Source: Acheta domesticus (lineage: Eukaryota > Arthropoda > Insecta > Orthoptera > Gryllidae). Taken from it: a stretch of DNA of 64,000 nucleotides. Both the position numbers and the translations under genes were made by a program. The stretch covers positions 136,096,950 to 136,160,949 of the forward strand of contig JAHLJT010009436.1 in assembly GCA_031308135.1 (NCBI GenBank), in the 5' to 3' direction. The notes beneath the pieces are model-generated. The model worked only from the letters and a program-made list of their open reading frames with translations, was not told where the DNA came from and did no database searches. This document shows, one piece after another, positions 1 through 11,330 of the stretch (its first letter is position 1; each line of letters begins with the position of its first letter).

Positions 1-960
1 GTTAATCATCTGTTTATGCCTTAAAGATGTATTAATTTCTTAGATAAAACTACAGTATACACTTTTCAGAAATAATCATTTAATTACATCGAATACTTCT
101 CAAGAAAATTTTAGTTGCAATGTTGCAAATGAAAAAATGTAAAGCAAAATTTAAATTTTACTAACGGTTGGGAGGTTTCTTTCGCGTAAGTGAAACTAAG
201 TAATATTCTACCTGAAAAACGAAAGCAGTTAGAAAAACACTGCTTGAAGCATTCGAAAGAAAATAAACAAGCTGATGAAAGTTAGGAAACGGAATATACA
301 TATACATTTTTAGCTAGAGTGAGCTTCTTTAATAGGTAAACGCATGTTTCTTCACGTTAAATGGGTAAAATATGGGTACGTTATAAGTGTATATTGGGTA
401 AAATATCAATGTAGTTAGTTAGTTAGTTAGTGAGACTATCTTTGCTTTTGTTTCTTACTGAAAAAAAATTATTTCCACTTAAGTGAATTTTTATCTATCC
501 GTCGTAAAAATACACGGAGGAAAATAGATTTTTCCCTTTTTTATAAATAGCTTTTCTCATTACACCGAAAAAATTATATTCAGATATTGTTCGCAAAAAC
601 TCGCTTAGCCTCATCAAACTGGGCAGTCACTGGGATTTACATATATTGTTATTTAATTCTTAAAAGAAAGAGCGCAGATTCAATTCTAATTGAATGTTAG
701 TTTTGTTATTCTTGCCAATAATTATCATTATCCTAATTGGCAATTCAGTCTACGACACTACATGTGTTGAGGAATTTACACCGCTCGTATGTAAATATCA
801 TCGATGGATCTTCAAGCGTCAATTAATTCTACAGTGATAATGTATCTCATATTACCAAAATGAAGATAATATTTCCAATGTAGATACAACTTCCTATACC
901 CTTCATTCCGTTCTTTCCGGAAAATTCCAGTAGCTGTAAGAGGATTTTTCTCGCAGTAGC
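1..960. other. AT-rich non-genic DNA
   Basis: No open frame of coding character and no mobile-element protein trace was seen. The only ordered structure is a short tetranucleotide run of about five tagt units at 413-432. Confidence 0.6.
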
Positions 961-1240
961 AGCGTGAGAACGCCGCATTAATTCAAGCACGAGGAACCCA
1001 GCAGCCAGAAGCGATTTTGCTCTCAGGCCGCTTTTCGGCCAAGTGCACCGGAAATAAAATATCAGCATCTCCGAAACGACGGGCTTTTGCTGGAAAGCAC
1101 GCCGATTGCGTTAGCCTGCAGAGCTAGCGTGACGCGCTCATTTGGGATTCATGTATTCGAAAGCGACGCTGTGTCGCGCAGTGCTATGGGCAAATCGAAG
1201 ATTCGATGTTCAGTTGAAATCGAGTCGAGGGATTTAATTG
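961..1240. other. GC-intermediate unique segment, possible regulatory element
   Basis: Base composition is balanced, unlike both flanks, and the sequence is not repetitive. It contains the homeodomain-core word attaatt inside gccgcattaattc and several CpGs, but no recognisable coding sequence. Regulatory function is inference only. Confidence 0.25.
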
Positions 1241-2325
1241 TACCCAGAAAATGAAGTAATTTGTTGTACATTGAAATGTTGTTCGTATTTAAGGGTAGCA
1301 CTCACAAATATTACATTCAAAAATATGCAGTTGTTCTATGCATAACACATAAATGCTTTTCAGCAAACCAAAATGTTGTCATTTATCCATTTGCTTTGCA
1401 GACACAGATTTATAATTAAATCTCTTCAGAATGTGAAGAATTTTTTATCTTTCAACACAATTGTTATATGATACTTTTCCATTGTTTGCAATTGTTTCAG
1501 AAGTCTTCGTTAGTGTTTCAGATAAATTTAATGCAATATACAAAATAACTTTTCATTATTCGAGCTCATACTGTACTTACTATATTTTTACGTTCATTTA
1601 GAATATTTATGACTTGAAAATAGGAAAGATACTTTTTGTCTTAGTTGTCTATATAGATATAAGTGTATGATTTTCCGTTTTTGTGATCCTTAAACTCGAA
1701 ATTATTTTTCTAGGACTGAAATATTGAAATTAAATTCTTAATAAATAGCTGAACGTTTACAAACAACATTGAATTAAAATCTCGCCGCTATATCCAGGAC
1801 AGTTTATTAATTATCACGACAGACGCCAACGCTTTTGCAAAACGTCCTTTATTAAAAATAAAATATATTTACAAATTTCTCTATATGGGCATGATAAATC
1901 TCGCCACGAAGTTCACTGAACCATTTCCTATAATTCTGCAGTTTATATCGACTTTTGTAATAATGTACTGTTTTCATCCTCTTAACACAACAAAAGTATG
2001 GAAAGTATCTTTCAATGGACAGCGTTCGTTAAGAATATAGCAGATCGCTAACGCAGAACAATGAAAACAAATGAGTTGTAGTTAAATATGGCATATAAAT
2101 ACACTTCCCAAAATTGGTGCTTCTTTTTATATGTTTTTCTTACATGAAAATGGTATCAAGAAAACTATGACACACGACTGATAACACAAATAACATACCT
2201 GGAAGCTTATACACCTAAGTACATCTTATCTGTTTCCAGCCATTAACCATGACAATTTGCAATTTGTCTGCCAAATGACATCAATAACTGTATTCGCGTT
2301 TCTACGTGAAATCTCATGTGTAGGA
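1241..2325. other. AT-rich non-genic DNA
   Basis: Both strands are dense in stops in every frame. I see no gene, repeat array or mobile-element signature. Confidence 0.6.
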
Positions 2326-2368
2326 CACACGCTCGCCCCCCGTTGTTGAGGCGATCAGGATTCCCCCC

Positions 2369-2415
<47 letters not shown>

Positions 2416-2700
2416 CACAGCCATCGCGCCGCCGGCGAGGGCGCCGTGAATAAAGGATGCCGCAATTGGCGAGCGGCCATAAAGAATGCACGGGCCTGCA
2501 ATGCACCGCCACCGCGCGCGACCTTGCAGAGGAGGGGCGCGTTCGTCCGCCCCTGACCCAGGCTAGTTAACGGCGACGGCGGGGCTAAAAGCGGAGACGC
2601 TGCTGGTGCCGCTACAGCTGCTGCGAATCGCCCGCCCGCCCGATATCGCCGTCTACAGTTCAACCTCGCCGTTCCCGCTCATGCTACTCCAGGAGATCCA
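2326..2700. other. CpG-rich island
   Basis: GC- and CpG-rich block with sharp borders to AT-rich DNA. After an internal GCC microsatellite it continues as unique sequence with a caudal/Abd-B-like word ccataaag at 2477-2484 next to gcggc. Open frames across it are low complexity and use non-ATG starts or run through the triplet repeat, so I do not call a gene. Confidence 0.55.
2371..2415 (+). repeat. GCC trinucleotide microsatellite
   Basis: Fifteen uninterrupted gcc units. It would read as poly-Ala, poly-Pro or poly-Arg depending on frame, which explains the homopolymer stretches in overlapping open frames. Confidence 0.95.
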
Positions 2701-2843
2701 ACGGGGTCGGTATCGACCCCCCGGGGTCTAAGACACACTCGATGATGATCAAGGGCTTAATTGGATGGTCGATATCCAAATATGCACTGATGACCAATTA
2801 CTGTAGTAAATATCAAGATTCCATTGATTACCAAAACATTTAA

Positions 2844-2944
2844 GATTATGATTATTATAATTATTATCATTATTATTATTTTTATTATACATAATTTGGT
2901 TTCAATTTTAAATTGGTTATTATTATTATTATTATTATTAATTA
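2844..2944 (+). repeat. ATT trinucleotide microsatellite, interrupted
   Basis: Two runs of att/tta triplets (2844-2889 imperfect, 2917-2942 nearly pure) separated by about 27 bp. It is inverted relative to the TAA run at 3176-3215, so the two could pair. Confidence 0.9.
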
Positions 2945-3175
2945 TATAAAACTTCCAAAAAATTAAAAACAAATGACTAATTCGCTCATCTTTAGGAATT
3001 TCGCATCATTAACATTAATAAAATAAAATGGTAGCGCAATTATAATCTTTGGTTTTTGAAAACATTAGTTTACAAATAGTGATAGTTTAAAATCTTTAAA
3101 GAAATAAATCTAACCATTTCGACTCCTTATTCATATGGAATTGTTATATTTAAGTCGCTTATATGCTATTATTTC

Positions 3176-3176
3176 T

Positions 3177-3207
<31 letters not shown>

Positions 3208-3215
3208 TAATAATA
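3176..3215 (+). repeat. TAA trinucleotide microsatellite
   Basis: About nine taa/ata triplets followed by an interrupted continuation (aaaaataataata). It is the complementary repeat type to the ATT tract about 230 bp upstream. Confidence 0.9.
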
Positions 3216-3219
3216 TTGT

Positions 3220-3516
3220 GTGCTGTATATTATAGAAAAAATTAAGGGAGTCGATGGTAAAACAATTTTTTTGAAAGGAGTCGAAGCACGAAAAAAGTTA
3301 GGAGGCCCTGTGCTATATCCACTACACGTCTTCCATAGAGACGATATGTTATATCGTGCCCTTCCTCAAAACGAAATGTTAGGTCGAACCATCCAGTGTG
3401 ACGATATGCCAGCTCGCACTATCCATGCTTCATTCTACGGGCGCTTTCCGCTCCAGCTCTTCCGACAAGAACAGAAGACAAAGCTTGCAGTACTCGCTTC
3501 ACCGAAAGAGCTGTAA
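3220..3516 (+). other. Open frame with decapeptide repeat, doubtful coding status
   Basis: A 98-codon open frame not matching any family I recognise. The frame opens at GTG, which eukaryotes rarely use; the first ATG in frame is at 3346, leaving only about 57 codons. The interesting part is a threefold 30-bp repeat read in phase, giving a decapeptide of the form [DN][DE]M-x-x-R-x-[LI]-x-x. Composition is balanced and less AT-rich than the flanks. There is no signal peptide, membrane segment or splice structure I can support. It may be a fragment of an exon or of a decayed element; chance is equally likely. Confidence 0.12.
3340..3429 (+). repeat. 30-bp tandem repeat, three imperfect copies
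   Basis: Units start at 3340, 3370 and 3400; each opens with a variant of gacgatatg followed by a cg-containing half. Copies are diverged, most substitutions lying in the second half of the unit. Confidence 0.7.
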
Positions 3517-4009
3517 CTGCCATCCATCTTTTTGCGACTCAACCTTTCCCTGAAGCGGTTCTTTACTTAGTTTCATTCCAACTATGCCTTTGTCATGTCG
3601 CCCTTGTCTGTCATTCCCGCTTCAGGGTTCTTCTCTCACTGCTCATACCATACCGTGCGCCTCTTTTAACATACGACTCCGCACCAGCGAGAAACATTCT
3701 AAATACCATTCATTCACCGAGGAGTATCATATTTCACCAGTCACGCATCACTCTCATATTTCATTATAAACGTTTTACGTTAGTCTTAACGTTTCTTTTT
3801 GTGTTGTCGACTTTTCTCACAGTTCTCCTTTTCCGTCTTCAGTGCTATTTTCAAAAGTCCTACTATTATGTCTTCCTTCCACTACCATCACCAAGTCTGG
3901 ACCCTGCCTCTCCTCACAATCCCTCCCATCCCAGTGTCCCAACGAGGTCGCCGCTCCCTCCGTGCCACCATCTGCACTAGGGTTTGCTCCCTCTCCTGCG
4001 TCTTGCGCC
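3517..4009. other. Pyrimidine-rich non-genic DNA
   Basis: The plus strand is increasingly C- and T-rich towards the island that follows, with many cctcc, ttctc and cccc words. The open frames here owe their length to this bias. No gene recognised. Confidence 0.5.
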
Positions 4010-4260
4010 CGACCTCGCCGCCACCGCCGTTGCAGACGCCTCATCCTCCTTCTCCCCCCTCCGCCTCGTTTACGAGGCGTCGCGACGCCGCGACGTCGGT
4101 TTTACTGCCGTCGCGGCGCAAACCTTGGGCCTCGTCTGGATGCAGATGCAGCCCCTGTCCGGCGGGCGTTGATAACTGCTGGCGTCTAGGCCGCGGAGCC
4201 CGCTGCACAGGGTTAATGCTAGTCTGTTTTCGCGGCGCGGAGGGGCGAATATGCTGCCAC
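4010..4260. other. CpG-rich island with clustered hairpins
   Basis: Dense in CpG. It holds three adjacent inverted repeats between 4062 and 4117 (reported separately) and CRE-like cgacgtcg at 4091-4098. Overlapping open frames in four registers give Arg/Ala/Pro-rich peptides without family resemblance. Confidence 0.5.
4062..4117. repeat. Cluster of three inverted repeats
   Basis: An 8-bp stem with a 2-nt loop (4062-4079, cgcctcgt/acgaggcg), an overlapping 12-bp perfect palindrome gcgtcgcgacgc (4077-4088) and an 8-bp stem gccgcgac/gtcgcggc with a 15-nt loop (4087-4117). Confidence 0.7.
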
Positions 4261-5690
4261 ATGACCTGGAATAACTCTGAGTTGATGAAATAACTAAGGG
4301 AACCCTTAAGCGTCGGAGAGGGAACTGTTTGCCAAGTTTTTAATGTTCGTGCTTAGTTGTTATTATAATGACTAGCAAACATTGGTGTTAAAGACAAGTG
4401 GAAATGAATACTACTCATTCAGTGCTGAGATTCTAAATGCAAGTTCAAAAAAGAAACGATTAACAAATTGAAAATATCCATTGATTTTCATAATTCTATT
4501 ATTTTTAAAATAATATATTTATTCAGAATTTAATTAAAATACATACGTATTATTGGAAAAAGATATAAAGGCTGGCTAATACAACAATATCTTAAGAATA
4601 ACTACGAAGCAAAATGGGGGAATATAGGGACAAATTAACCCACACATTTCGTTTTATATTTTCATTTCCTCTTTTAAGTTACATTCATCCATATATTGTA
4701 CATAAAACATGCATTTCTGTGTTATGGGAGATAAAAACTTTCAAGTAGTGAATCATTCCTGCAAAACACAAGAGTTAGATTAATTTTCCTCACTCCTAAA
4801 AAAGGATTTCTGAATTAAACACCTCTCGCAGTTCGTACTGACTGTGAGGAACAACGGACGAGCGAGGCAAACTGGGACCTGAAGGGAAAGGAGACGATGA
4901 CAATTACGAGTAAAGAACAATTGCTTCGCTCATTCACAAGCGGAGACCCGCTGTGAATAAACTTCAAGATCTCAAAATTTCCCTTCCGTGGTTGCTCCCA
5001 AACAAAGCAGACTAATGAAGCGCAAAGTCATTTTTTCGCCTCGAAAGATATAATTATGGTAAGAAATGGTATACGATTTTTCTTTTCATGTCAGTCTTTT
5101 TATATCGTTTTCTTGAGAACATTTGTAAACGTTGGAGTTGCAATTTAATTGCGCAGTAATCGTAAGGCAAAACTTCAAGTCTTGCGCAAACTCCTTTGTT
5201 GTTTCAGTAGGTAAAATTTGGATTTCTACATATATTCAAAAGTAATATAGTATAACTCATTAAAATCGCAGGTCAAGCGTAAAATTATTGTTGGAATACT
5301 TATTTGAAATGTAGTTCATTTTAAAAACTTTTTGAAAGAAAATTATCATGTCCTTAACTCTTTTCAAACCTTTCTGTTAAATGTGTACTTTTCATTCTCA
5401 GGATTCTTTATTCCTATTAAGGATAACTTCATCTCATATTTTCGAAAGAGTTTATTGTACCCCATATTTTATTCTAAAACTCGGTTTTCAGTACTATTCC
5501 CAAAACCGTGTAGCCAGTAATATATTTTTTATAAGTTAACTAGTTTTATGAATTTTAAGATCAATGAACTCCCGTTAACAGTAATTTCTACTTCGCCTGT
5601 GATTCTCTTCATCAATTTTTTCTCAAGCCTTGCACACGTGTACTTCAAATACTTCACTATTATCGAAGGCCACCCAAGTCAACGTGCCAA
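4261..5690. other. AT-rich non-genic DNA
   Basis: No gene seen. A stretch near 4805-4960 is more balanced in base use but has no coding or repeat signature that I recognise. Confidence 0.55.
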
Positions 5691-6015
5691 ACATTTGGCG
5701 ATAAATCCTCAAAAGGAGCAGGCGGCGCCACTTGACGCGCGAATGCGTCCTAAGAGAGGGATGTTGCTCGCTGCCGTCGGCCGCTGCGAAGGCCGGCCTT
5801 TGACTCGAGATCCCGTTCGTGTGCGGGCGCCAACGCCATCGCCGCGACCCCTCCCTGTGCGTTCCAGTGTTTTGCTGCGTTGCCCGGCGCCAGGCGCTGC
5901 CGCGCGCTCTCTTTGACTCACGGCCTGCGCTGCATGTGTTCATTAACGAGAAGCCATATTTCACGCGCGCGCCGGCGACGCGCACTGGGCCCAAACGGAG
6001 CAGAGGGACAAAGCG
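5691..6015. other. CpG-rich island
   Basis: Sharp compositional block rich in CpG and GCGC words. Open frames on both strands run through it because stop codons are rare in such sequence. They continue into obviously AT-rich, non-coding flank (Phe/Ser/Ile-rich tails), which argues against coding. Confidence 0.5.
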
Positions 6016-6889
6016 AATGCCGAAAGCATTCCGCGGCACAAAGTATTTTGCATCAGCATTTTTTAACAATTCGTTATTTTCACCATTGACGTTTTCAATC
6101 TTATGTTTCATTATTTATTTTTCATTTTTTGTGTCTTTTCTCGTTCATTGTTTTATTTTAATTAATTGGCAAAGCATTTGAGTGCATACATTCTACAATG
6201 AGAACTGCCTGCTTTGGTTAAAGGAAAGTAAGATGTTATTGATTTACTTCTGCTCACAAAACACTGGCATCGGAGTTATTTGTGTATTCAAAAATTTTAA
6301 TAATAAGTTCATTATTAATTTTTGGAACTTCGTTTCAATTTGCTGACTATGAAAGTTTTTTCACGTAATACACATTACATTGTGTAGTGAAGGAATTATC
6401 GCTTGCTTTCAAAGTTCGCGTTTTGTTCTTTCTTTCAAAATAGAAAGTCGAAAAAGCATCATCACATGAACATCGAAATAAGGGTGCAAACAAATATGAA
6501 AATAAAAATTAAGATCAGGTTCTATTACTCTTCGGTGATGAAGAAAATGTGACTTACGATTGTTTAAAATTGTACTTGATTTTGAAATCACATTAGTTAA
6601 ATCAGCAAAAGTCTTATCAACTAATGCATGGAATGCGGAAAGTGCAAAATAAATGAAACCTACCACTTCGAGACATGAACAAATGGATATATCGGTAATA
6701 TTTCAACAACTGGCGTCCTGAATTTGAACTGATACCTTAAAAATCGTAATAAAAATGATAATTTTTTGTACTAAATGAAAACTGAATCAGAACATTTTTT
6801 AAAAAAATTATAGTATACTTGTTAAAATATTTTTTGTCGTTTTCCGTAGATTTAGTAGATTTCGAAATCGCAGAAAACGTTCTAAACTT
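6016..6889. other. AT-rich non-genic DNA
   Basis: Stop-dense in all frames apart from short chance frames. No repeat or element recognised. Confidence 0.6.
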
Positions 6890-7300
6890 GATTCCGGCCC
6901 ACTGCGTGAGGCTGCAGGGGGCGCCTGCGATTTCAATTCCGCGCTGCGTTTTGCTCCGGGGCGATGGGATCGCACCTCCGTCATGTAATCCGTTGCCCGG
7001 CGAGCGGCAGCGTTGTTTTCTAGCTTGTGCTGGTTGCTCGGATTATCTGCTCCAGTCGTCGTGGTGCTGCTGCGTTCGTTCAACAGTTGAGAGTGATTCA
7101 CGACCCACTTGATCAACGCGCGAGATCCTGTTTGGTAGATGCAGCGCCCGTAAATCGAGATGCAGGTGGTAAGCTGTCGGTGTGAGTCGAGTAGATGGAA
7201 AAATTTGTCATCGGCTTAACTTGACTTTTGCTTTGATGCAAACAATCTTTCAACAGTGAAGTCATATTTTGGTGCCTTCCTAGCATGGAAATCGTGATAT
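6890..7300. other. GC-rich unique segment with CTCF-like word
   Basis: Balanced to GC-rich unique sequence. At 6911-6925 the word gctgcagggggcgcc contains the AGGGGGCGC core typical of CTCF sites, with a partial match upstream of the core. It tapers into AT-rich DNA after 7300. No coding assignment. Confidence 0.35.
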
Positions 7301-7780
7301 GCGCTTCCATGCGCTACAGTGTTACCAAGTTTGATGAAATTAAAGTCTTCGAAATAAATATTTCATGGTAATGGTTCCTTCAGCATTAATTCCATTCTTT
7401 GTCAAATAGATCTCATCGTGAACGTTACGAGATTGTATTAATGTTTCTCGAATAACAATGCCAAAAAACGCAAACAATGGAACAATCAAAATTCATTTTC
7501 ATCACAAATTATTTAAATATATCCCGTTTCAAAACTGATAAAAATAATTTAAAATGGAGATTTTTTCAAAATTATTGGTATTCTTTAATTTTCTGAAAAG
7601 TTTTTTCCCATTTTATTAAATATGTTTTAATAAAGGTTCACAGCTCATTTAATACTATTACAAGCGATCCACACCAGCATACATAACCAACTTGTTAAAT
7701 TAATCTTCAGAAAGAAAATACTTTCTAAATCGTATCAATGTTTCTAGCTGTGTTTTGCATTTGTTACTTTATCATTTCGA
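7301..7780. other. AT-rich non-genic DNA
   Basis: Nothing recognised on either strand. Confidence 0.6.
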
Positions 7781-8060
7781 GCGCCTACCTGTCTGGGCGG
7801 GCAGAGGAAGATGAGAACAGTGATTTGGGCGTGCCAGTCCGCAATATGAATACCGGAACAGATTGACCGCATGCAATAAATGCGTCCTCATTAATGGAAC
7901 TCCCGGTCAGCCAGATGCGTATCAGCTGCTCTGAAAGGCATTCAGCGCATGCCGCGAGCGATGAAATAACGCGGTGCACGAATATTTGCATTAACTGATG
8001 ATGAGCCGCTTTTTACCCAGCGGTGCATGGAGGCATCCCAAATGAGATAATTTGGAACAA
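7781..8060. promoter_or_regulatory. Candidate conserved regulatory segment
   Basis: A sharply bounded, non-repetitive segment of balanced composition between AT-rich flanks. It carries homeodomain-type words (cattaatgg near 7890, gcattaac near 7988), an aatatttgcat POU-like word and repeated gcatgc/gcatg words. No frame looks coding. The call is inference from composition and motif density only. Confidence 0.25.
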
Positions 8061-8610
8061 GAACATTTATTTCGAAACGGGCATCATAAAATCAGTGGAT
8101 ATCAAACTAAATTTATGAAACTATTATTAACAGGAGATTTGTAAATTATACAAATTACGTTAAAAGAGATGTGTTACTAAATTTAATGTTAATTTGAGTC
8201 AATTTGAATGACATTCATTGTAGACCAGCTTTAATTTGTATGTTTTCTACGAATCTAATGCGTCGAAAATGTGCTTTGGTAGCTGTAGATACAGACTCTG
8301 ACACGAATAGAAAAATAATTATTCAAATAATATGAAATTTATAAGTTTGATATGATACTGTTTTATCTTTTAGTTAGTGGTCTCTAATGTACGTATTGTT
8401 CTGAAAATACAGGATTAAATTTAAAAAAATAATTGACCAAAACAAAAGTTGGAAAATAATTGTAAGAATTTATACACAACCATAGAAAGAAGATGTAATA
8501 ATATCACGAATAAGATTTGAAAATATTCGATTCTCAATTACCCCATCTCGCGAAATAAAAAGGGGCATTGTAAGAAACGAGCAGCAGAACAGACTTGAGC
8601 AAAAGTTCGG
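8061..8610. other. AT-rich non-genic DNA
   Basis: No gene or repeat recognised. Confidence 0.6.
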
Positions 8611-8705
8611 AGCCTTGGCCATATCGGTAGCTCAGTGATCAGAGTAAATAAAAATAAACCGGAAGATTCCGGTTCGATATCCTGTCAGGGTGCTATAACT
8701 TTGAA
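8611..8705 (+). mobile_element. tRNA-like SINE head, degenerate
   Basis: Contains an A-box-like tagctcagtgatcagag at about 8630 and a B-box-like ggttcgatatcc near 8672 (one extra base), preceded by a small stem ccgg...ccgg. This is the internal RNA polymerase III promoter layout of tRNA genes and SINEs. It does not fold as a proper tRNA and lacks the SINE-A body, so it is probably a decayed or different SINE. Confidence 0.4.
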
Positions 8706-8879
8706 TAATTAAAATAAGATATAATTCATAATGTGCCGGTGTGCAAGAAAACAAAACTTCCTCAAAGACAGCATTTTAAACGTGTTAATGTAAGCAAAGT
8801 CAAGTTTTTTTACTTATATTTACGTCTTCGATGTGATACGTGTGATATCTCTATGTGGCTTTCCAACACGTCGGAGTAC

Positions 8880-9240
8880 CTCTATTCTTCCATGGCATGG
8901 AGGTTAGGGCAGGGGCCCAGACGGCGGGAGCGACGGAAACTCACAGGTGGGAAGGCGAGGCGAGGCAAGGCAAGGGAGTTGCAGCCACTCACCGTCGCAG
9001 CTGCCAGCTTCCTCCGCGCCGCGCTACGCCGGCGTCGCAAGGCAGACGGAGCGATGCGGGGACTCACCTGCAACAAAGAGCAAACTCTTAGAGAGCTGGC
9101 GGAGCGGAACAGCGCGCTTCCGCGAGCCTTTTCTGCTGCGCTCGGGGGCAGACAAGGTTCCCGCGCGCAGGTGCTGTGCTGCGCGGCGCGGCGCGCGGAG
9201 GAACGACGCTCGCACCTTTTAATAAAGATAAGTTGTCGAC
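8880..9240. other. CpG-rich island
   Basis: Begins with a short gaggcgaggcaaggcaagg tract around 8955-8975 and continues as GC-rich sequence with repeated gcgcgg words around 9180-9200. Frames on both strands are open for over 100 codons, as expected from composition. No protein family recognised. Confidence 0.5.
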
Positions 9241-9422
9241 GGCGACACTTCCTCTTCCTCACGGAGATGATGTGCTTGTTAAGGAGAAATTGATGTAAAA
9301 AGCGGTATTAAATAGTACAAATTAAACATGTGGTAAGAAATTCTGGGGATTTTGAAAAAAAACCCTTTCAGTACGAATTTTCCAAGACGTATATAATGCG
9401 CAAAATGATAAATAACACAGCT

Positions 9423-9990
9423 TCCACCCGAAAAAAAACGTCAGACTCAAAGACTTGACACATATTTCTCTTATGTATGTTGACGCGCTGAATCCTAATC
9501 TGAAGCCAGAATTTCGCCAACACCTGCTAGCTTTTTAATTGCGAAAAACCATCGTGAAATTGTAAATTGTAAATTTTAGGGATGGTTTTTGCAACTAAAA
9601 AAACTGGACGGTGGTGGCGCAATTTTGGCTTCATTTTCAGACTGAGCGCGTTGACATACATAAGAGAAATATGTGTCAAATCTTGGGATATGACAATAAC
9701 CCTTGAAAACAAAAAATACAGTTTCACGAAGGTTTTTAGAAATAGAAAGAACTGTAGAGTGATGGCGCGATTCGGAGTTAAGATTCGGATTCAGCGTGTC
9801 GACGTACATAAGAGAAACATATTTCGAGAGTTTGGGTCTGTCAGCAACCCCCGAATACAAAAAAGACAATTTGAGGACCGTTTTTTACTATTTAAAACAA
9901 TTGCCAGGTGGTGGCGCAATTCTGGCTTCAAATTCGTATTTAGCCCGTCAAAGTACAAAGAGAAACAAGTCTTCAGAATTTGGGACTGAC
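9423..9990 (+). repeat. 148-bp repeat: one inverted plus three direct copies
   Basis: Three direct copies are anchored on a ggtggcgcaatt-type core starting at 9613, 9761 and 9910 (spacing 148 and 149 bp), each followed about 35 bp later by a cgtaca/cataca-taagagaaa block. A fourth copy lies inverted at about 9435-9535; its 35-bp core (9455-9489) matches the reverse complement of 9645-9679 with two mismatches. The open frame across the direct copies is not constrained: a 148-bp step shifts frame, and only copies 1 and 3 share it. This is a tandem/fold-back repeat, not a gene. Confidence 0.85.
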
Positions 9991-10640
9991 AATTTTTGTG
10001 TGCCCATGTAATTAAAATCTATTTGAATCCGTCTACACAATAATTCATAATCAAATAAGATGAGTTTATATAATAAACTAGTCGTAAATATTTAAAAGGA
10101 AATGCAATATTAAGGTGCACAAGTAAGCGGCAATCTAGTACGTGTATAAATTATTTATTAAAATACGAATATTTACAGCCGAATTATTGTTATTTCGCCA
10201 CGGGAAACACGTTTCAAAATATTGCCGTTGGGAGAGAAAAAAACCCATATATTGTTAATATATGGGGCCAAATGTTCAATTACAGAAAGCTGAAAAACAA
10301 TAAGATAACTGATTTAAAACAAGAATAAAGATGTAGGTATGCTGATTATTTGAAGTTATTAGGAAAATTGTTTTGTGAATAAATGAAATCATACCACTCC
10401 TAAAAACAAAGCTCTGTCTAACGAACATTCAAAGTTTAAAAAGTTGAAGTTAGTATACTATCAGATTTTTCAATTCCACCGAATGCAAATGCCACAACAA
10501 TAAAGAATTAAGTCAGAATATTATATTCTTATCGTGTTGAGAGAACTTGTTTTTTCATTGCATCTTCACGTTCCTTAAATAATTACAGCATTTTTGCATA
10601 AGTGAATGTTCCCACATGTCGTCTACGCGACATTCATCCG
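9991..10640. other. AT-rich non-genic DNA with hairpin
   Basis: Contains a perfect 10-bp stem cccatatatt/aatatatggg with a 3-nt loop at 10244-10266. Otherwise nothing recognised. Confidence 0.6.
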
Positions 10641-11067
10641 GCTGTAGAAGGGAGCTGAATGCGCACGCACTTCTCCATGAATGCCGATTTACGCTATTCT
10701 GCCATGTGAATACCCCCCACACCTTGCAACGACGAACAGCCATTCAGCCGCTTGTAAGGGCTATAACAAGCGACACGCGCACGCATGGGCGGGGCAGAGC
10801 GCAGCGTTTTTGCGTGTTCCCCTGATTGCTGGAAGCTTCAGCTCAATACCGTTGCATCAGGAGCGCGTTCCTGAACGACATAGCGCGGCGGCGGTGGCGG
10901 TGGCAGCGGAGGTGGTGGAGGTGGCGGAGGTGGCGGAGGTGGCAGGGTGCCGGCGGCGGAGGTGGCGGGGTGGCGGGGGGCGGGGGTGGCGGCGGGGTGG
11001 CGGCGGGGGTGGCGGCGGGGGTGGCGGCGGGGGTGGTGAAGGGGGTGAAGGTGGTGATGTTGGCGGA

Positions 11068-11110
<43 letters not shown>

Positions 11111-11330
11111 GCAGAGGCGGCGGTGGCGGAGACGGCTGCCGCTGCTCTGCAGTCAATGCATCGCCACGCCCCGTCAGCCTGCGACCCGCAGCTGACACAG
11201 CGCAGCCCTGCCCCGAACAGACAGCTCTCGGGGGAGATGTGCCAGGGGCAGGGCCACGGTCGATACAAGGATCGAGAGTGGTTGGAAGTGGGGTCGCTGA
11301 ACAGGAGGGACCATGGAGTAGGAATGAAAC
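10641..11330. other. CpG-rich, G-rich island
   Basis: GC-rich block whose middle is a G-dominated repeat tract (separate entry). Flanking unique sequence carries no recognisable protein. Poly-Gly, poly-Pro or poly-Ala frames through the tract are artefacts of the repeat. Confidence 0.55.
10880..11130 (+). repeat. G-rich triplet/12-bp repeat tract, quadruplex-prone
   Basis: Opens with ggtggcgga 9-bp units, then a 12-bp unit ggcggcgggggt repeated about four times (about 10988-11036), then pure ggc triplets near 11080-11108. At 10967-10997 four runs of four or more G with loops of at most 7 nt satisfy the usual G-quadruplex pattern on the plus strand. Confidence 0.85.

Noticed and set aside
3220..3516. 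Treating this frame as a real gene
   Set aside because: It opens with GTG, the first ATG leaves only about 57 codons, and there is no recognised domain or splice context. Kept only as a doubtful frame with an interesting repeat.
9582..9989. 135-codon frame with apparently repeated RWWRN peptide
   Set aside because: Only copies 1 and 3 of the 148-bp repeat share the frame because the first step shifts it; the second copy reads in another phase, so there is no protein-level repeat.
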